From Lineus longissimus (taxonomy: Eukaryota > Nemertea > Pilidiophora > Heteronemertea > Lineidae), in assembly GCF_910592395.1 (NCBI RefSeq), contig NC_088321.1, positions 10,852,001-10,916,000 on the forward strand: a DNA stretch of 64,000 nt, written 5' to 3'. Made by a program: the position numbers and the translations under genes. This document shows, in pieces, positions 54,053 to 64,000 of the stretch (positions are counted from its first letter, which is position 1; each line of letters starts with the position of its first letter). The notes beneath the pieces were generated by a model that searched no databases, was not told the DNA's origin, and saw only the letters and a program-made list of their open reading frames with translations.

Positions 54053-54101
54053 GAAGAACGAGAGGCCATCCCTTCAAACTTGAAAAGTTGCGATCGTCTG
54101 T

Positions 54102-54235
54102 AAATGAAACGGCCAGGGGCCATTGTGCTCACCGTCTAGATATTTGGTGGTTAGGAATTCATCCTGGTTAAGAAACATTGTATAGTGTATAGGTCAAACC
54201 AAAATCGGTAAGATGTGTGATGTGTTTAGAGAAGT
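54102..54235 (+). repeat. 5' end fragment of the hairpin-ended repeat family
   Basis: AAATGAAACGGCCAGGGGCC-ATTGTGCTCACCGTCTAG begins like copies A and B, then runs into GGTTAAGAAACATTG and a decayed unit (AGGTCAAACCAAAATCGG). It is truncated and lies just downstream of the non-LTR tail. Confidence 0.6.
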
Positions 54236-54357
54236 TTCAGAAAAACCATGAAAAAAGTAACACAAACGCAACAAAGAAAAAAATCATAGATTCTATGTAT
54301 GTTGACTTATTATCTAATTCAAAACGTAATATGTATAAGCTTTATAGAATACGTATA

Positions 54358-54806
54358 CAGGGTGATCCAGAAAAAACGCAACCGGATACTTCCACTACCA
54401 GGGGATTAAAACCATTGATATATACCAGTAGCTGGGGTTTTCTAGAAGAAGAATGATACCAAGATCGCCCGATTCTGTTCAGTAGATTTTGGTGAAGAGA
54501 CTTTTTGTGAAGCATTTAATCTATACCTACTTACCGAGTTCAATTTACCGGAACAGTTTGATTATTTCTATGCGGGAATGAACCCTGACTTTGCTTGACA
54601 AAAATGTTTCTACAATAAAAGCTATTGAACAGAATCGGGCGATCTTCGTAGACTGAAGAATTCATTGCCACTTTTTGCTCTGATGAGAAATGCCCTTTAT
54701 TTCGTCACTCAAACCGAGGCTAATGAGCTTTTTTGGGTAAGTCACTCCCATTCCTCTTCTAGAATGATTCCCAAGTACCCGGTTGCGTTTTTTCTGGACC
54801 ATCCTT
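54358..54806. mobile_element. 449-bp MITE, CAGGGTGATCCAGAAAAAACG ends, TA target
   Basis: The left end CAGGGTGATCCAGAAAAAAC (then GCAACCGG) is mirrored by CCGGTTGCGTTTTTTCTGG-ACCATCCTT on the right, with TA at each side. Imperfect inverted matches continue (AGAAGAAGAATG / CATTCCTCTTCTAG). It has no gene and fits the Tc1/mariner class. Confidence 0.8.
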
Positions 54807-55310
54807 TATAAACAGTGTATTTCCAAATGAAGGGAAACCGAGATTAATTTGTTATTTTCTTGGACATGGCTGAATATTTTTGAAATTGGCAAGCACCATT
54901 TATTACCTAATGGTGTCCTCTTTCTTATGACACCAAAAAATCCAATTTACTGTCGCAGATAACTGAGCACGAGGCAGTTCAATCAACCATGTCAGAACTG
55001 GCCTTGCACCAGATACTCCGACAAAGAAGAAAGACCAGTGTGTCCTCAGCAAAATTTTTATTAAATGGTTTAACATCTGGGTGCTTATTCCTGTCTCAAC
55101 CTAACACCAGTGTCCCTGGACACGCCCCTCAATCCTTTCAACACAAACTAAGGTTCTGGTTATAATTGCTCTCAATGCATTTCTGATTACGTCTCTCTAT
55201 TAAGTGGTTCGTAATTACTTGTGGTCCAGTTCAATATAAATCAATAGACTTGACCCCCCCCCCCCCACCCCGATAAACTTGACCTTGCCAACATATTTGA
55301 TCGCATGCCA

Positions 55311-56984
55311 TCATGAATTAACATCTATAATATTTGACGAATCGTCTTCAACACTTATATCAAATTTGACGGGTTCCACAGGTGAACTATTTGACAGATT
55401 GTGCTCCTTTTCAGAGTCCTTGTCCGATCCCCCACTCTGTAAAAACACATCTGACCCCGCCCGCTTTAACTCTGCTTCCAACTCTTTTGAGTTAACCCCC
55501 TCCTCTGCATCACAATATTTAGTCTTAATCGCAGGTTCACTCCTACTGCGCTGCTTCTTCCCCTCGCCAACCCCAGGTATCACTATTTTCAATTCCTGTA
55601 CAGGAATATTTGGAACGCTCTCCGAACGCTTATTCCTCTGTTTTTCTTTCTTAGCAAGCTGCTTCTCATTGTAAGGTTTTTTCAGATTTTCACGTCTCAG
55701 CTCGGAACGATTGCATAATCCTGCGTCAACCTCGTCATAGCCTTCTCCATCCTCTAGGGACGAGGCTCCGGAATTTTCTTCCTCCTCTAGTAGAGCCCCC
55801 AAAACTTTAGAATCGCATTTCGCCTTATTTACAGAATCACCGATATTTTTTGACATCTCTATACTTGGCATGATTCTAAATTTGGTTCAGTCTTCAGTCC
55901 TTAGTCCAGTCTTTGTATTCGATAGTCCAGTCTTTTATTTGGTTTAATGTTTCCTCAGCAGAGTCAAATATAATTTTGGCCACACAATTTACTCCTTCCA
56001 ATTTTGAACCAAAACTATGACTAAGTAGGATTTGCTAGGATGTCAGTCTTTCACTTGTTTCGTTCGATTTTAAGTTCAGAGATGATATTAGATTCCTAGA
56101 AGGCCAGTTTTTCAGTTTGGTTAAGGTTTCCTCAACTTGCTTGTGTTTTTTCTTTCCACTGCTGAAGATAGTGGTGAACTTTGGTATAAGGTACTCCCAC
56201 AGGATCCCCTCCACAAAATAGATCTGAAAAGAAGGCAAGCTATTTAGGGAGCATATCATTTATTATTTTGGAGCCAAAAAGCAAACCCTGTTTGTCTTGG
56301 GGAACCATTTGTTTGTCTCCTTTATATTTTTTGACATCGATTAAAAAAATCTTACCAGAAGTTCAAGAAGCTAGAGATTATGGACTATCGGGCTATTTGT
56401 CCCGTCTCATACCCAGGACAACGAAGTTCAACAATTGTTCACTCCGGCCTGCTGCTTCACCTCTATTAAACCCCTATCACCCCCCCCCCCCCCGCAGGCT
56501 GACCAGCACCAGACAAGGGCTTGAGGGTAACTGGCGTTATCCCCCCCCCCCGACACAAGCACCCAAGTAGCCTCAACTACTATGACATAGGCCTTATCGG
56601 TTGCGCATCATTTACGACTCCCACTCCGACCTCAACTTTAAGACTAAATTGCAGCCATCTACTAACAGCTTCAGTTCAACTGAACTGACAACGTGTACCA
56701 GCACAATAATATTTTCATTTCAGGATCAGATCTGTCGCTGTGCATCGGACGGAAATAATGAAGACCTATAAATTCCAAGTCATGAAGATGACCCACGACT
56801 TCCATAACAATTTCGTTACCACTCTTATGCATAGGTCCGATTGGGAATATAAAGCGTTATGAAGAGTCGGATAGATGCGCAACCTCTGTATCTAACTCAC
56901 CTCCCAGACGACAGTCAAGAGCAGGGTCGCCAGCGAGACAAGGAAGACCAGGACTTGGAAATACAGGCTTGGGAACAACTTCAG
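55311..56984 (-). CDS. 3' exons of a multi-pass membrane protein (P5-type ATPase-like?)
   Basis: Exon 56984-56901 (acceptor TTTCAG, donor GTGAGTTA) encodes 28 residues of a membrane span, LYFQVLVFLVSLATLLLTVV. The next exon starts at 56223 after TTTTCAG and continues WEIYFVEGILWEYLIPKF, then a basic tail to a stop near 56035. Further 3', 55871-55311 is a 186-codon ORF with acidic and basic clusters (KKPYNEKQLAKKEKQRNKR) that looks coding, in another frame; it may be an alternative last exon of the same gene. The W-E...VEG.LW arrangement after a final span recalls the C-terminus of P5B ATPases (ATP13A2/3), but I cannot confirm it. Upstream exons were not found. Confidence 0.45.
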
Positions 56985-57070
56985 CTGAAATGATAAAACA
57001 GAACATTCCAACAATCATAGCAGAGATGTTGTAATCCTTCCATCCAACAATAGAGGGTAGAGGCCATTTC

Positions 57071-57154
57071 AGGAGAAAATGGCACTCCATTCATGAGAAA
57101 ATGGCACTCCATTTCACGGAAAAATTGCACTCCAGTTCACGAGAAAGTGGCACT
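57071..57154. repeat. Short tandem repeat, about 26-bp unit
   Basis: Three to four imperfect copies of GAGAAAATGGCACTCCATTTCAC in a row. Confidence 0.7.
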
Positions 57155-57445
57155 TCAAAAGAAAGAAGCCTAAAGTCGGTAGGGAAAAGTTATCAGTACA
57201 TGTATTTCGCTTCAAATGGCTCGTTCTCGGTAGTTGTCAATTCTGGCAAAGGAAGTGTTTTAAAGATATTCGAACTTTGTAAACATAGATGAAATAGCAT
57301 ATTTTGTTCAACTGCATGCTGCATTTTCTGTGTAAAATCATTAAAAATCTGAGTGCCATCTTCTCATGGAAAAGACTGTAGGATAAATTTCATGCCAGCA
57401 ATGGAGATTCGGATGGTTTTGCAATCAGAAAGATTATATATGGAT

Positions 57446-57636
57446 AATCCGAGGTTATGTGGATAAACAGAGGTTATATGGATAAACAGCTGTTATATGA
57501 TACAGAAACAGAGGTTATATGCATAAACAGCTGTACAGAAACAGAGGTTAAATGGATAAACAGCTGTTATATGATACAGAAACAGTGGTTATATGGATAA
57601 ACAGCTGTTGTATGATACAGAAACAGAGGTTATATT
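57446..57636. repeat. Minisatellite, variable unit up to about 41 bp
   Basis: Units of GGTTATATGGATAAACAGCTG-TTATATGATACAGAAACAGA repeat with internal deletions. The first copies are short, later ones full. Confidence 0.85.
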
Positions 57637-58131
57637 GCAATTATTTTTGCAAATCTATTTTTTTGATTTGCAGAAATTACACAAACCTCCTGGAAGCCAC
57701 CAAGAGTTTGTGAAATCGCAAAGAGATAGGTTTTTCACAATAATCAATTAGTTTATAGAGATTTTTAACAAATCGCCAAAATGAATACTGTAAACAACAG
57801 TAACTGCTGAAGATACTGTAAATTCAGTAGTTTACAATATGACCGTTGTGGTTTATTCATCCTATTGTAAATCTCTCGATAATTATTGTGGTCATGAAAT
57901 TATCTTGCAATCATCCTAATAGACATATGGTAATGTAATATGATGGCAATCATCCAAGAAATAATGCAAGTAATATGCTTCCTATATCTTATATCATGCA
58001 TCCTGAGATAAGGCCTTTTTACTCCTACGTCATCAAATATCGACAGGCGGCATATATATAAAAGCACTGGTTATGAGAGGATGTATATCATGCTGCCTAG
58101 GCCTATTGGCTCTACTACAATGCTAATACTA

Positions 58132-58839
58132 CGAAAGCCCAGAAGGCTCATTCCAAATTCCAAATTCCAAATGCGAAATTCCAAATTCAAATCAAAATGA
58201 ACTGATGACAAAATGGATGAACAGCTGACGTTTGTTTAGCGCCGTCCTTTGATAATGGATATGATACGTAAAAAACATTATCTCTAAAATTATTCTATGA
58301 AAAATACTTTGGTAAATATAAGTACACTTAAATAAGAAAATTATTAACAAGCAATAACCATGCACTCATCTCCATATAATACGATTTTGATATAAGCTAT
58401 AAGGACGGTTAGAAATTAACGGATTTTAGGGGGGGGGGGCAGAGACACGCTAGATTGGGTGTTACCTGGCCTCCGTCCGTCCATACCACAGCGCCTCAGT
58501 CGGTAACCAGCGGTACCAGGCTGAGGTCACGTGATTATGTCGAATTTGGAATTTGGAATTTCGCATTTCGAATTTGGAATTTGGAATTTCGCATTTCGAA
58601 TTTGGAATGAGTGTTTATCCAGCCCAGGCATCAGATAGATAGGTAATTAGCACTGATAAGATGTGTAAAATTACATTTCATCTAAATCAAGATTTGTTTT
58701 TTACATTGAGGGGATGCACATTGGCTATCTGATGAGAGTAAGTCTGAATTTGAAATTTAGGATTTGGAATTTCGCATTTGGAATTTGGGGAATTTCGCAT
58801 TTGGAATTTGGAATTTGGAATGAGCCTTCTGGGCTTTCG
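58132..58839. mobile_element. 708-bp inverted-repeat element, CGAAAGCCCAGAAGG ends, TA target
   Basis: The left end CGAAAGCCCAGAAGGCTCATTCCAAATTCC is mirrored by GGAATGAGCCTTCTGGGCTTTCG at the right, with TA on both sides. Arms consist of repeated TTCCAAA and GCGAAATTCC motifs, with a further GGAATTTCGCATTTCGAATTTGG array near 58548-58605. Such motif-built arms resemble a foldback element. No ORF is credible. Confidence 0.8.
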
Positions 58840-59539
58840 TATAATACAGTAAAGCGCTGCACAATGGAATAATGTTAGTCGTTGCTCCCTAAAATGGAGC
58901 CAGAAGAACATGACAATATTCTCGTGATCAAAGTCAATAGAACAGCTTAACGGGCAACTATTTGTTGGAAAATCTCATGTGACGTGATCACCTAATTTGT
59001 CATGATAAAAGCATTTTCACTCTGCCCCCAAAATGTTGTTACGAAAGACAGCTTTATGGATTTGGCTTGTGGCCTGATAGGCCATTTCCGGGCCCATTTC
59101 CAACCACAAAATGATTGTGTGCCAAGATGCTATTCATACAATGTATGTGGCTCTTTTGTTACGTAAGTTTGTGATTAGAGGGTTGGAATAAGTGATTTAT
59201 AAGGAGTCTAAATTGAAATAAGGACTTCTGTGTATGGTGACAGAGACCAATATTATTTAGCCGAAAATAGAGTCGGGTCTAAAATTGGTGTAAGGGTGTG
59301 TGACATGAACACGAAATGCAATCAGAAGGTAGGTTACAGACCTAACATCCACTAACATGATTTAATAGGATGTTAGGAATTTCTTACCTGTTTACCAGCT
59401 GATACGGTTGGATTTGCGCCAATTCAGATGCAAGTCGGGCGTGATTTGAATAGTGGCTGCAGTATATGAGAGGTAGTATTCATTTGCATATACTTGCTAC
59501 TGTAGCCCTATGCAACTTTGAGCAACAAGTCTATTGTCA

Positions 59540-59657
59540 GATATTACGTAAATCTAACCAGATATGGCCAGATATGGATAAAATTAGATGCTACATGAGA
59601 TATTACGTAAATCTAACCAGATATGGCCAGATATGGATAAAATTAGATGCTACATGA
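59540..59657. repeat. Perfect 59-bp tandem duplication
   Basis: Two identical copies of a segment starting GATATTACGTAAATCTAACC and ending near ATGCTACATG. Perfect identity implies a recent event. Confidence 0.95.
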
Positions 59658-60533
59658 GGTGTTTAGCTGTGTGGAGTTTATGAATAGAATGTCTGATCAG
59701 GCAAACATTGATGCTCGGGCAGATCAGCAGGTATAGGCGGATGAATACTGCCTACTGCTATACAGAGCTACATAGACTAATTACAAAATGAAACAAGAAT
59801 TACGAAATGAAACAATATCTGATTATGTGTGTAGAAGATGCCCATGTGTCTAAACTGATATGAGGCCCAACTGGCAAATAGTGTACGGCTACAGAGCCCA
59901 AAGGCCAATGATATTAGGCCTGAAATAGAGTCGGGTCATAAACAAGAAACGCTATCAGTCGGCTATGCCTAGCATCCACTGACATGATGAAATAGGCCCT
60001 ACCAACTTACCTTTGTATCAGCTGACACGAGTAGCGGCCAGCTAGCACAATAAGACCAGTTCTCCCTCAATGCTTGTTACAACTACTAAACGATATCTGC
60101 TATTTATGTAGAAGACAGCTGATGTCATCTCGTCGGTCTATGTCATCCTAGGCCTACATGAATATCTAGGCCATCATAATGTGTGGAACCTAATTAGAGT
60201 TGATTATTTATGTCAATTGATTTTGTAGTAGGCCGAGGCTTCGCTTTTATATTGTCCGTTTTTGGGAATGTGGTAGTGTGACGTAGCACTGCTTCTTTTC
60301 CCCCATACGTAGTTTTTCTTGGAAAGATGTGGGCTCTGACTGGGCTTCCAGTCGGTTGGTAATCAAACGACACCATGAGGTCTCTAGGCGTTTGGTATGA
60401 GAAACCATCACTTGCCAACCACTGCATGGGCAGTACGCCTAATCAAGCTTGATTGTGAAGCCACCTGGTATTGTGACACATGTACCGGGACTTATAGGTA
60501 GGCTACTGTGAAACAACTGGGTATTAGGATAGG

Positions 60534-60987
60534 TACGAGACAAGACCACAATTGATTTTTTAAGCCTTTTAGCAGTTAAATTGTCAATGTTTGACCGCGA
60601 CGCATCAAATACTGCGTGGGGTTGTGAATCTGAAATTTAGATTATGTTATTCCGGACAGTCGGGCAAGTAAATGGTGAAAAATAAACTGGTAGTTGACCA
60701 CGGAAATTTTTTGATAATCGACAAATTAGACAGACTTTGATATTTCCACTCTTTTCAGCCAACTGGCAGAAAAAAACTCAAAACACGCCCCCTATTACCC
60801 AATTAGCAAAATTCGAAATTACTTTTTTCATCAAATAATTTCTTTATATCTGTAGACTTGCCACAACAAATATTTTTTCAATACCTCTCCAAATATGTAC
60901 TTGAGAGTTAAAAACATGCACTCGTCTAATTGATAGGCCTCGACCCTCCAACCTATGAATATTCATTAGTGGTCTTGTCTCGTACCG
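60534..60987. mobile_element. 454-bp element with 18-bp perfect inverted ends
   Basis: GGTACGAGACAAGACCAC at 60534-60551 is exactly mirrored by GTGGTCTTGTCTCGTACC at 60970-60987. The interior is AT-rich and without a gene. No clear target duplication is seen. The right end runs into a GGTACCGGGACACATA-type minisatellite, and a single related unit lies left of the left end. Confidence 0.55.
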
Positions 60988-61232
60988 GGACATATAGGTA
61001 CTGGGAAACAAAGGTACTGGGAAACAAAGGTACTGGGACACATACCTGGGTATTGGGACACATGTACCAGGACACATAGGTGCTGAAAAACACAGGTACC
61101 GGGTACTGGGACACTTGAGCACCGGGGAACATAGGTACTGGGAATCATAGGTACTTGAGCACATGATAACCTGGATATTAAGACACGGGTACCGGGAGAC
61201 ATACATGTAGATACTGGGAAACATAGGTATGA
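60983..61232. repeat. Degenerate minisatellite, GGTACTGGGACACATA unit
   Basis: About 13 imperfect units of 16-20 bp, such as GGTACTGGGAAACAAA, GGTACTGGGACACATA and GGTACCGGGAGACATA. The minus strand frames spanning it are repeat translations (CPGTRVLIS-like motifs) and are not genes. Confidence 0.85.
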
Positions 61233-64000
61233 CCCCTCTTTGAACTATTGACGGTCATAGCCTCTGTAAAGCCATCAGGGACCTTTTCTACTTCTACACC
61301 AGATTGGCTAGCTAAAAGCCGTTGCAAAAAGTAAATAATGGTCACCTATCTATTCCCATCCTCGAATACCAGAGTCAGTCCTATGCTCCTCACCTCGCAT
61401 GCGTCGTTAGTGCGTCGTTAGTGCGTCGTTAGTGCCAGGATGATTTATTCTTGAAATGAAGCGATAATGAATCCACGTGTGTCTACGTCCGTTTCGGGAA
61501 GTTGTTTTAAGGTTTCCCTGCTTCCAATGTATACATATCAGAATCGATGTACCTGAGCATAGCTAAAACCTGGTACTTGCTCTGGCTAAGACTCATCCAG
61601 TTACTCCGCAGCTTGCAGTCTGAGTTCAGCAAACTCCTTGCACAGTGATAGTAGTGTGATGAAGCAGCCCAACATGGTTGAATATTATCGCTGCTTTGGA
61701 GAAATGGAGCTCAGGTAGCTCCATGTGTCTCCGACAGAATAACTGTAAAATCGGCTAAGAGCAGTTCGAAATCGCAAGAGAGAATTTGATAGAGAGGTAG
61801 GCTGACGTCATGAACGTGCTTTCAATTTCTGAGCAAAGGCGCTACAACCCTGATGGTCCCTGGCCAACTTTAGAGCGTTCTTCTAGTGGCGCGAACGTCT
61901 TGACAACATTGTGCGCACCACACCCAAGACACCTGCTGTCATCACACAACATCGTCCAAGAATGTTGCACACATGCAACTGTCAAATCAATATACAATGT
62001 ACATTATGTACATGTATTTATATACATAATTAATGCATAGTGATGAAATAAAGAATTAGCCCACCGTCTACTGAAAAGTAGCCTCATCTTACAGTGGGGC
62101 ATAAAATCCAGACCGCCTCCTATAATTTGAAACTATTCAGACGGTCACAGCGTGAGCCCAATATGGCGGGGGAGGTACATGTAGTATGAAAGATCCTAGT
62201 TTCCTCATGAACAACCTCATCGCCGGACTTCGTCCAGTCCGTGTGTATCCAGGTTTCGCGGCAGCGAGAGTGCGGTAAGGATCCCAGACCAGTCTGGATG
62301 TTGACAGCCAAGAGCGGTGCAACCTGCTGCAGGTCAAACATTTCTTCCAACATCATTTTAGTGCACTCGCCAAATCAGGACATGGTACGTAGTTTGCCTC
62401 ATCTGATGAAAGCAATAATTCCCTTACCGATGACTCGAGCTGCCTCATCAATCCAGTAAAGCTTTCATTGTCTAAACTGACTCCCGAGGCAGTCGTGAGT
62501 GGAAGGAAGAGGCCTTACCATTGCACCAGGAGTGTAAAATCGTTAACCACACCACTTGCAGGCATTTGAGCCCAGTCGAGAATTCATTTCTGTATGAAAG
62601 TTACTGGGTTTAAGGCCCATGATAAAGGATTTACGTCACCTACCGTTGATGCGCCCCTGGCTGTGTCGGCCTTCAGCCACCTGTTGTTGGTGTATATAGA
62701 GCTCAGGCTGTGTGTAATCTCCGACGTACAGTCCTAGTTTCGCATGAGTGCAATACAATGCAGTGATCAAATCAATATCGAACTCTAGCGGGGACGTCTC
62801 ATTCTGATTAAACCAGTGACCACGACGACAAAGCAATCTCATTTCTAAAGATAGTCCAACAGTAAGCCCTGTTAGGTTTCAAATCGAGTATTAAGGTGCC
62901 CCTTAAAAGACACAAACACTCTAGTTTCGCCTTTATAAGGCCACTGTCGAATGATTTAATATTGTATTAGTGTTCCCAGGGCTCCTACTACAATTGATAA
63001 TTGAAAGACGGTTATCTGTGTAACACCAGGCCAAGTGTTGATGAAGAATGACCCCATCTAGCATAAAAAGAGGCAACGCAATGTCTGCTGACAAGGCTGA
63101 TGCAGGATCAGTTAACCGGTATACCTGAACCTCGACTAACCTTACAAACCTTGTATGTGATATTTACCTGTGACCCGCTTGATAATTAACCTTATCTCAT
63201 TGACATTGCCATAACTCACTGATATAACTGGAGATACAATGTATATATGATAAACCACTAATATTGGATGAAATATATACATGTGCTCAGTGTCATTGAA
63301 GTATACGTCTGTTTTCTGGACGTGACAGCAACATCACTTGGATTTTGGCGGAACGGAATGGAACAGGGCATTTTTTGTCAAAATCGGTCATCGCTTAAAT
63401 TTGACCTATGAGAATTTTTTAAAGCTAACTTTGAAAAAAAATGTACAATAACGATTATAATATATACAGTACCTACTTGTATAATTGTGACCCGCCATGA
63501 CGAAACAAGTCGTATGTCGCTCCGAGCTTGACAGGTTCAGACGGACTGGTTGTTCATTTCACTGTTTTCTGCCTTTTGTGACATCCGAGTACATCAATTT
63601 CTTCTATTATGTCCTGGTGTCATTGTAGGCTCATCTTCTGTGCGACATGCGACTCATTTTGTCGTGGTGGGTCAAAATTTGCCGTGGCAGGTAGGCCTAG
63701 TAATTTTTCTAAGTCCATATTACGGTTTATGCAGTAGGAGTGATGGTACCCAGAGAAACAGCCTATAATAACAACACGAGATGATCAGGTATGTATCTTA
63801 TAAACATGATAAATTCAAAGTGCAAAATGAAAATGAAAATAAATTTCCTTTCGACATCATGTATACCTACCCACCTACATTCATGGGAAAAAGTTTCAAC
63901 CTTATGCGCTCAAAAATTTGTACATTATGCATTAGGATAAGTTTCGACAATATGCGTTGATTTCGACATTATCGGTAGTTTTGGACATAGAAATGATGAA
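61233..64000. other. Right end of window, no gene assigned
   Basis: AT-rich with scattered short frames. Two minus-strand frames, 62120-62356 and 62636-62842, have coding-like composition, but neither has a recognisable domain or clear splice sites. A triplicated GTGCGTCGTTA occurs near 61404-61436. Otherwise nothing. Confidence 0.3.

Noticed and set aside
60844-61224. Cysteine-rich minus-strand protein
   Set aside because: It is the translation of a GGTACTGGGACACATA minisatellite.
1-64000. CRISPR array, prokaryotic operons, or phage defence system
   Set aside because: Spliced genes, LTR and non-LTR retrotransposons and eukaryotic DNA transposons show animal nuclear DNA; no repeat-spacer array is present.

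Overview
This is animal (metazoan) nuclear DNA: genes have GT-AG introns, the sequence is AT-rich, and most of the window is transposable elements and their debris. Several repeats open with GGCC...GGCC-GCTCA and end in a hairpin followed by GAGCTAA. I associate this style with marine lophotrochozoan genomes such as bivalves, so a marine invertebrate is my best guess; the phylum is not proven.

Layout. 1-3.05 kb: a PIF/Harbinger transposon with an intact transposase (-) and a spliced Myb-like partner (+), carrying a small TTAA-flanked MITE. 3.4-13.2 kb: a Ty3/Gypsy retrotransposon with two 219-bp LTRs and heavily broken gag and pol. 14.7-18.3 kb: a piggyBac transposase pseudogene split by a 1.7-kb solo-LTR-like insertion with a 4-bp target duplication. 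18.4-22.4 kb: repeats with hairpin 3' ends and (GAC)n or (GGAT)n tracts. 23.5-36.6 kb (-): a complete nine-exon host gene for a 1017-residue leucine-rich-repeat protein; its introns hold at least six mobile insertions. 36.9-38.8 kb: more inverted-repeat elements. 42.2-44.4 kb (+): two-exon TMEM267, with a perfectly delimited foldback transposon in its intron. 46.0-49.5 kb: a 42-bp minisatellite, family repeats and a mariner-type MITE. 51.1-54.1 kb: two non-LTR retrotransposon remnants end to end. 54.4-54.8 kb: another MITE. 55.3-57.0 kb (-): 3' exons of an unidentified membrane-protein gene. 57-64 kb: minisatellites and inverted-repeat elements, with no gene I can support.

The only host genes I trust are the LRR gene and TMEM267, plus the partial membrane-protein gene. 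They lie in different orientations with nothing suggesting shared function. The most informative signals concern mobile DNA: elements with both boundaries and target duplications readable, a foldback element built of tandem repeats, MITEs lying 6-16 bp from splice sites, and a repeat family whose 5' motif and 3' hairpin stem change together. Exon joins were made by hand from reading frame and GT-AG sites; no similarity search was run.
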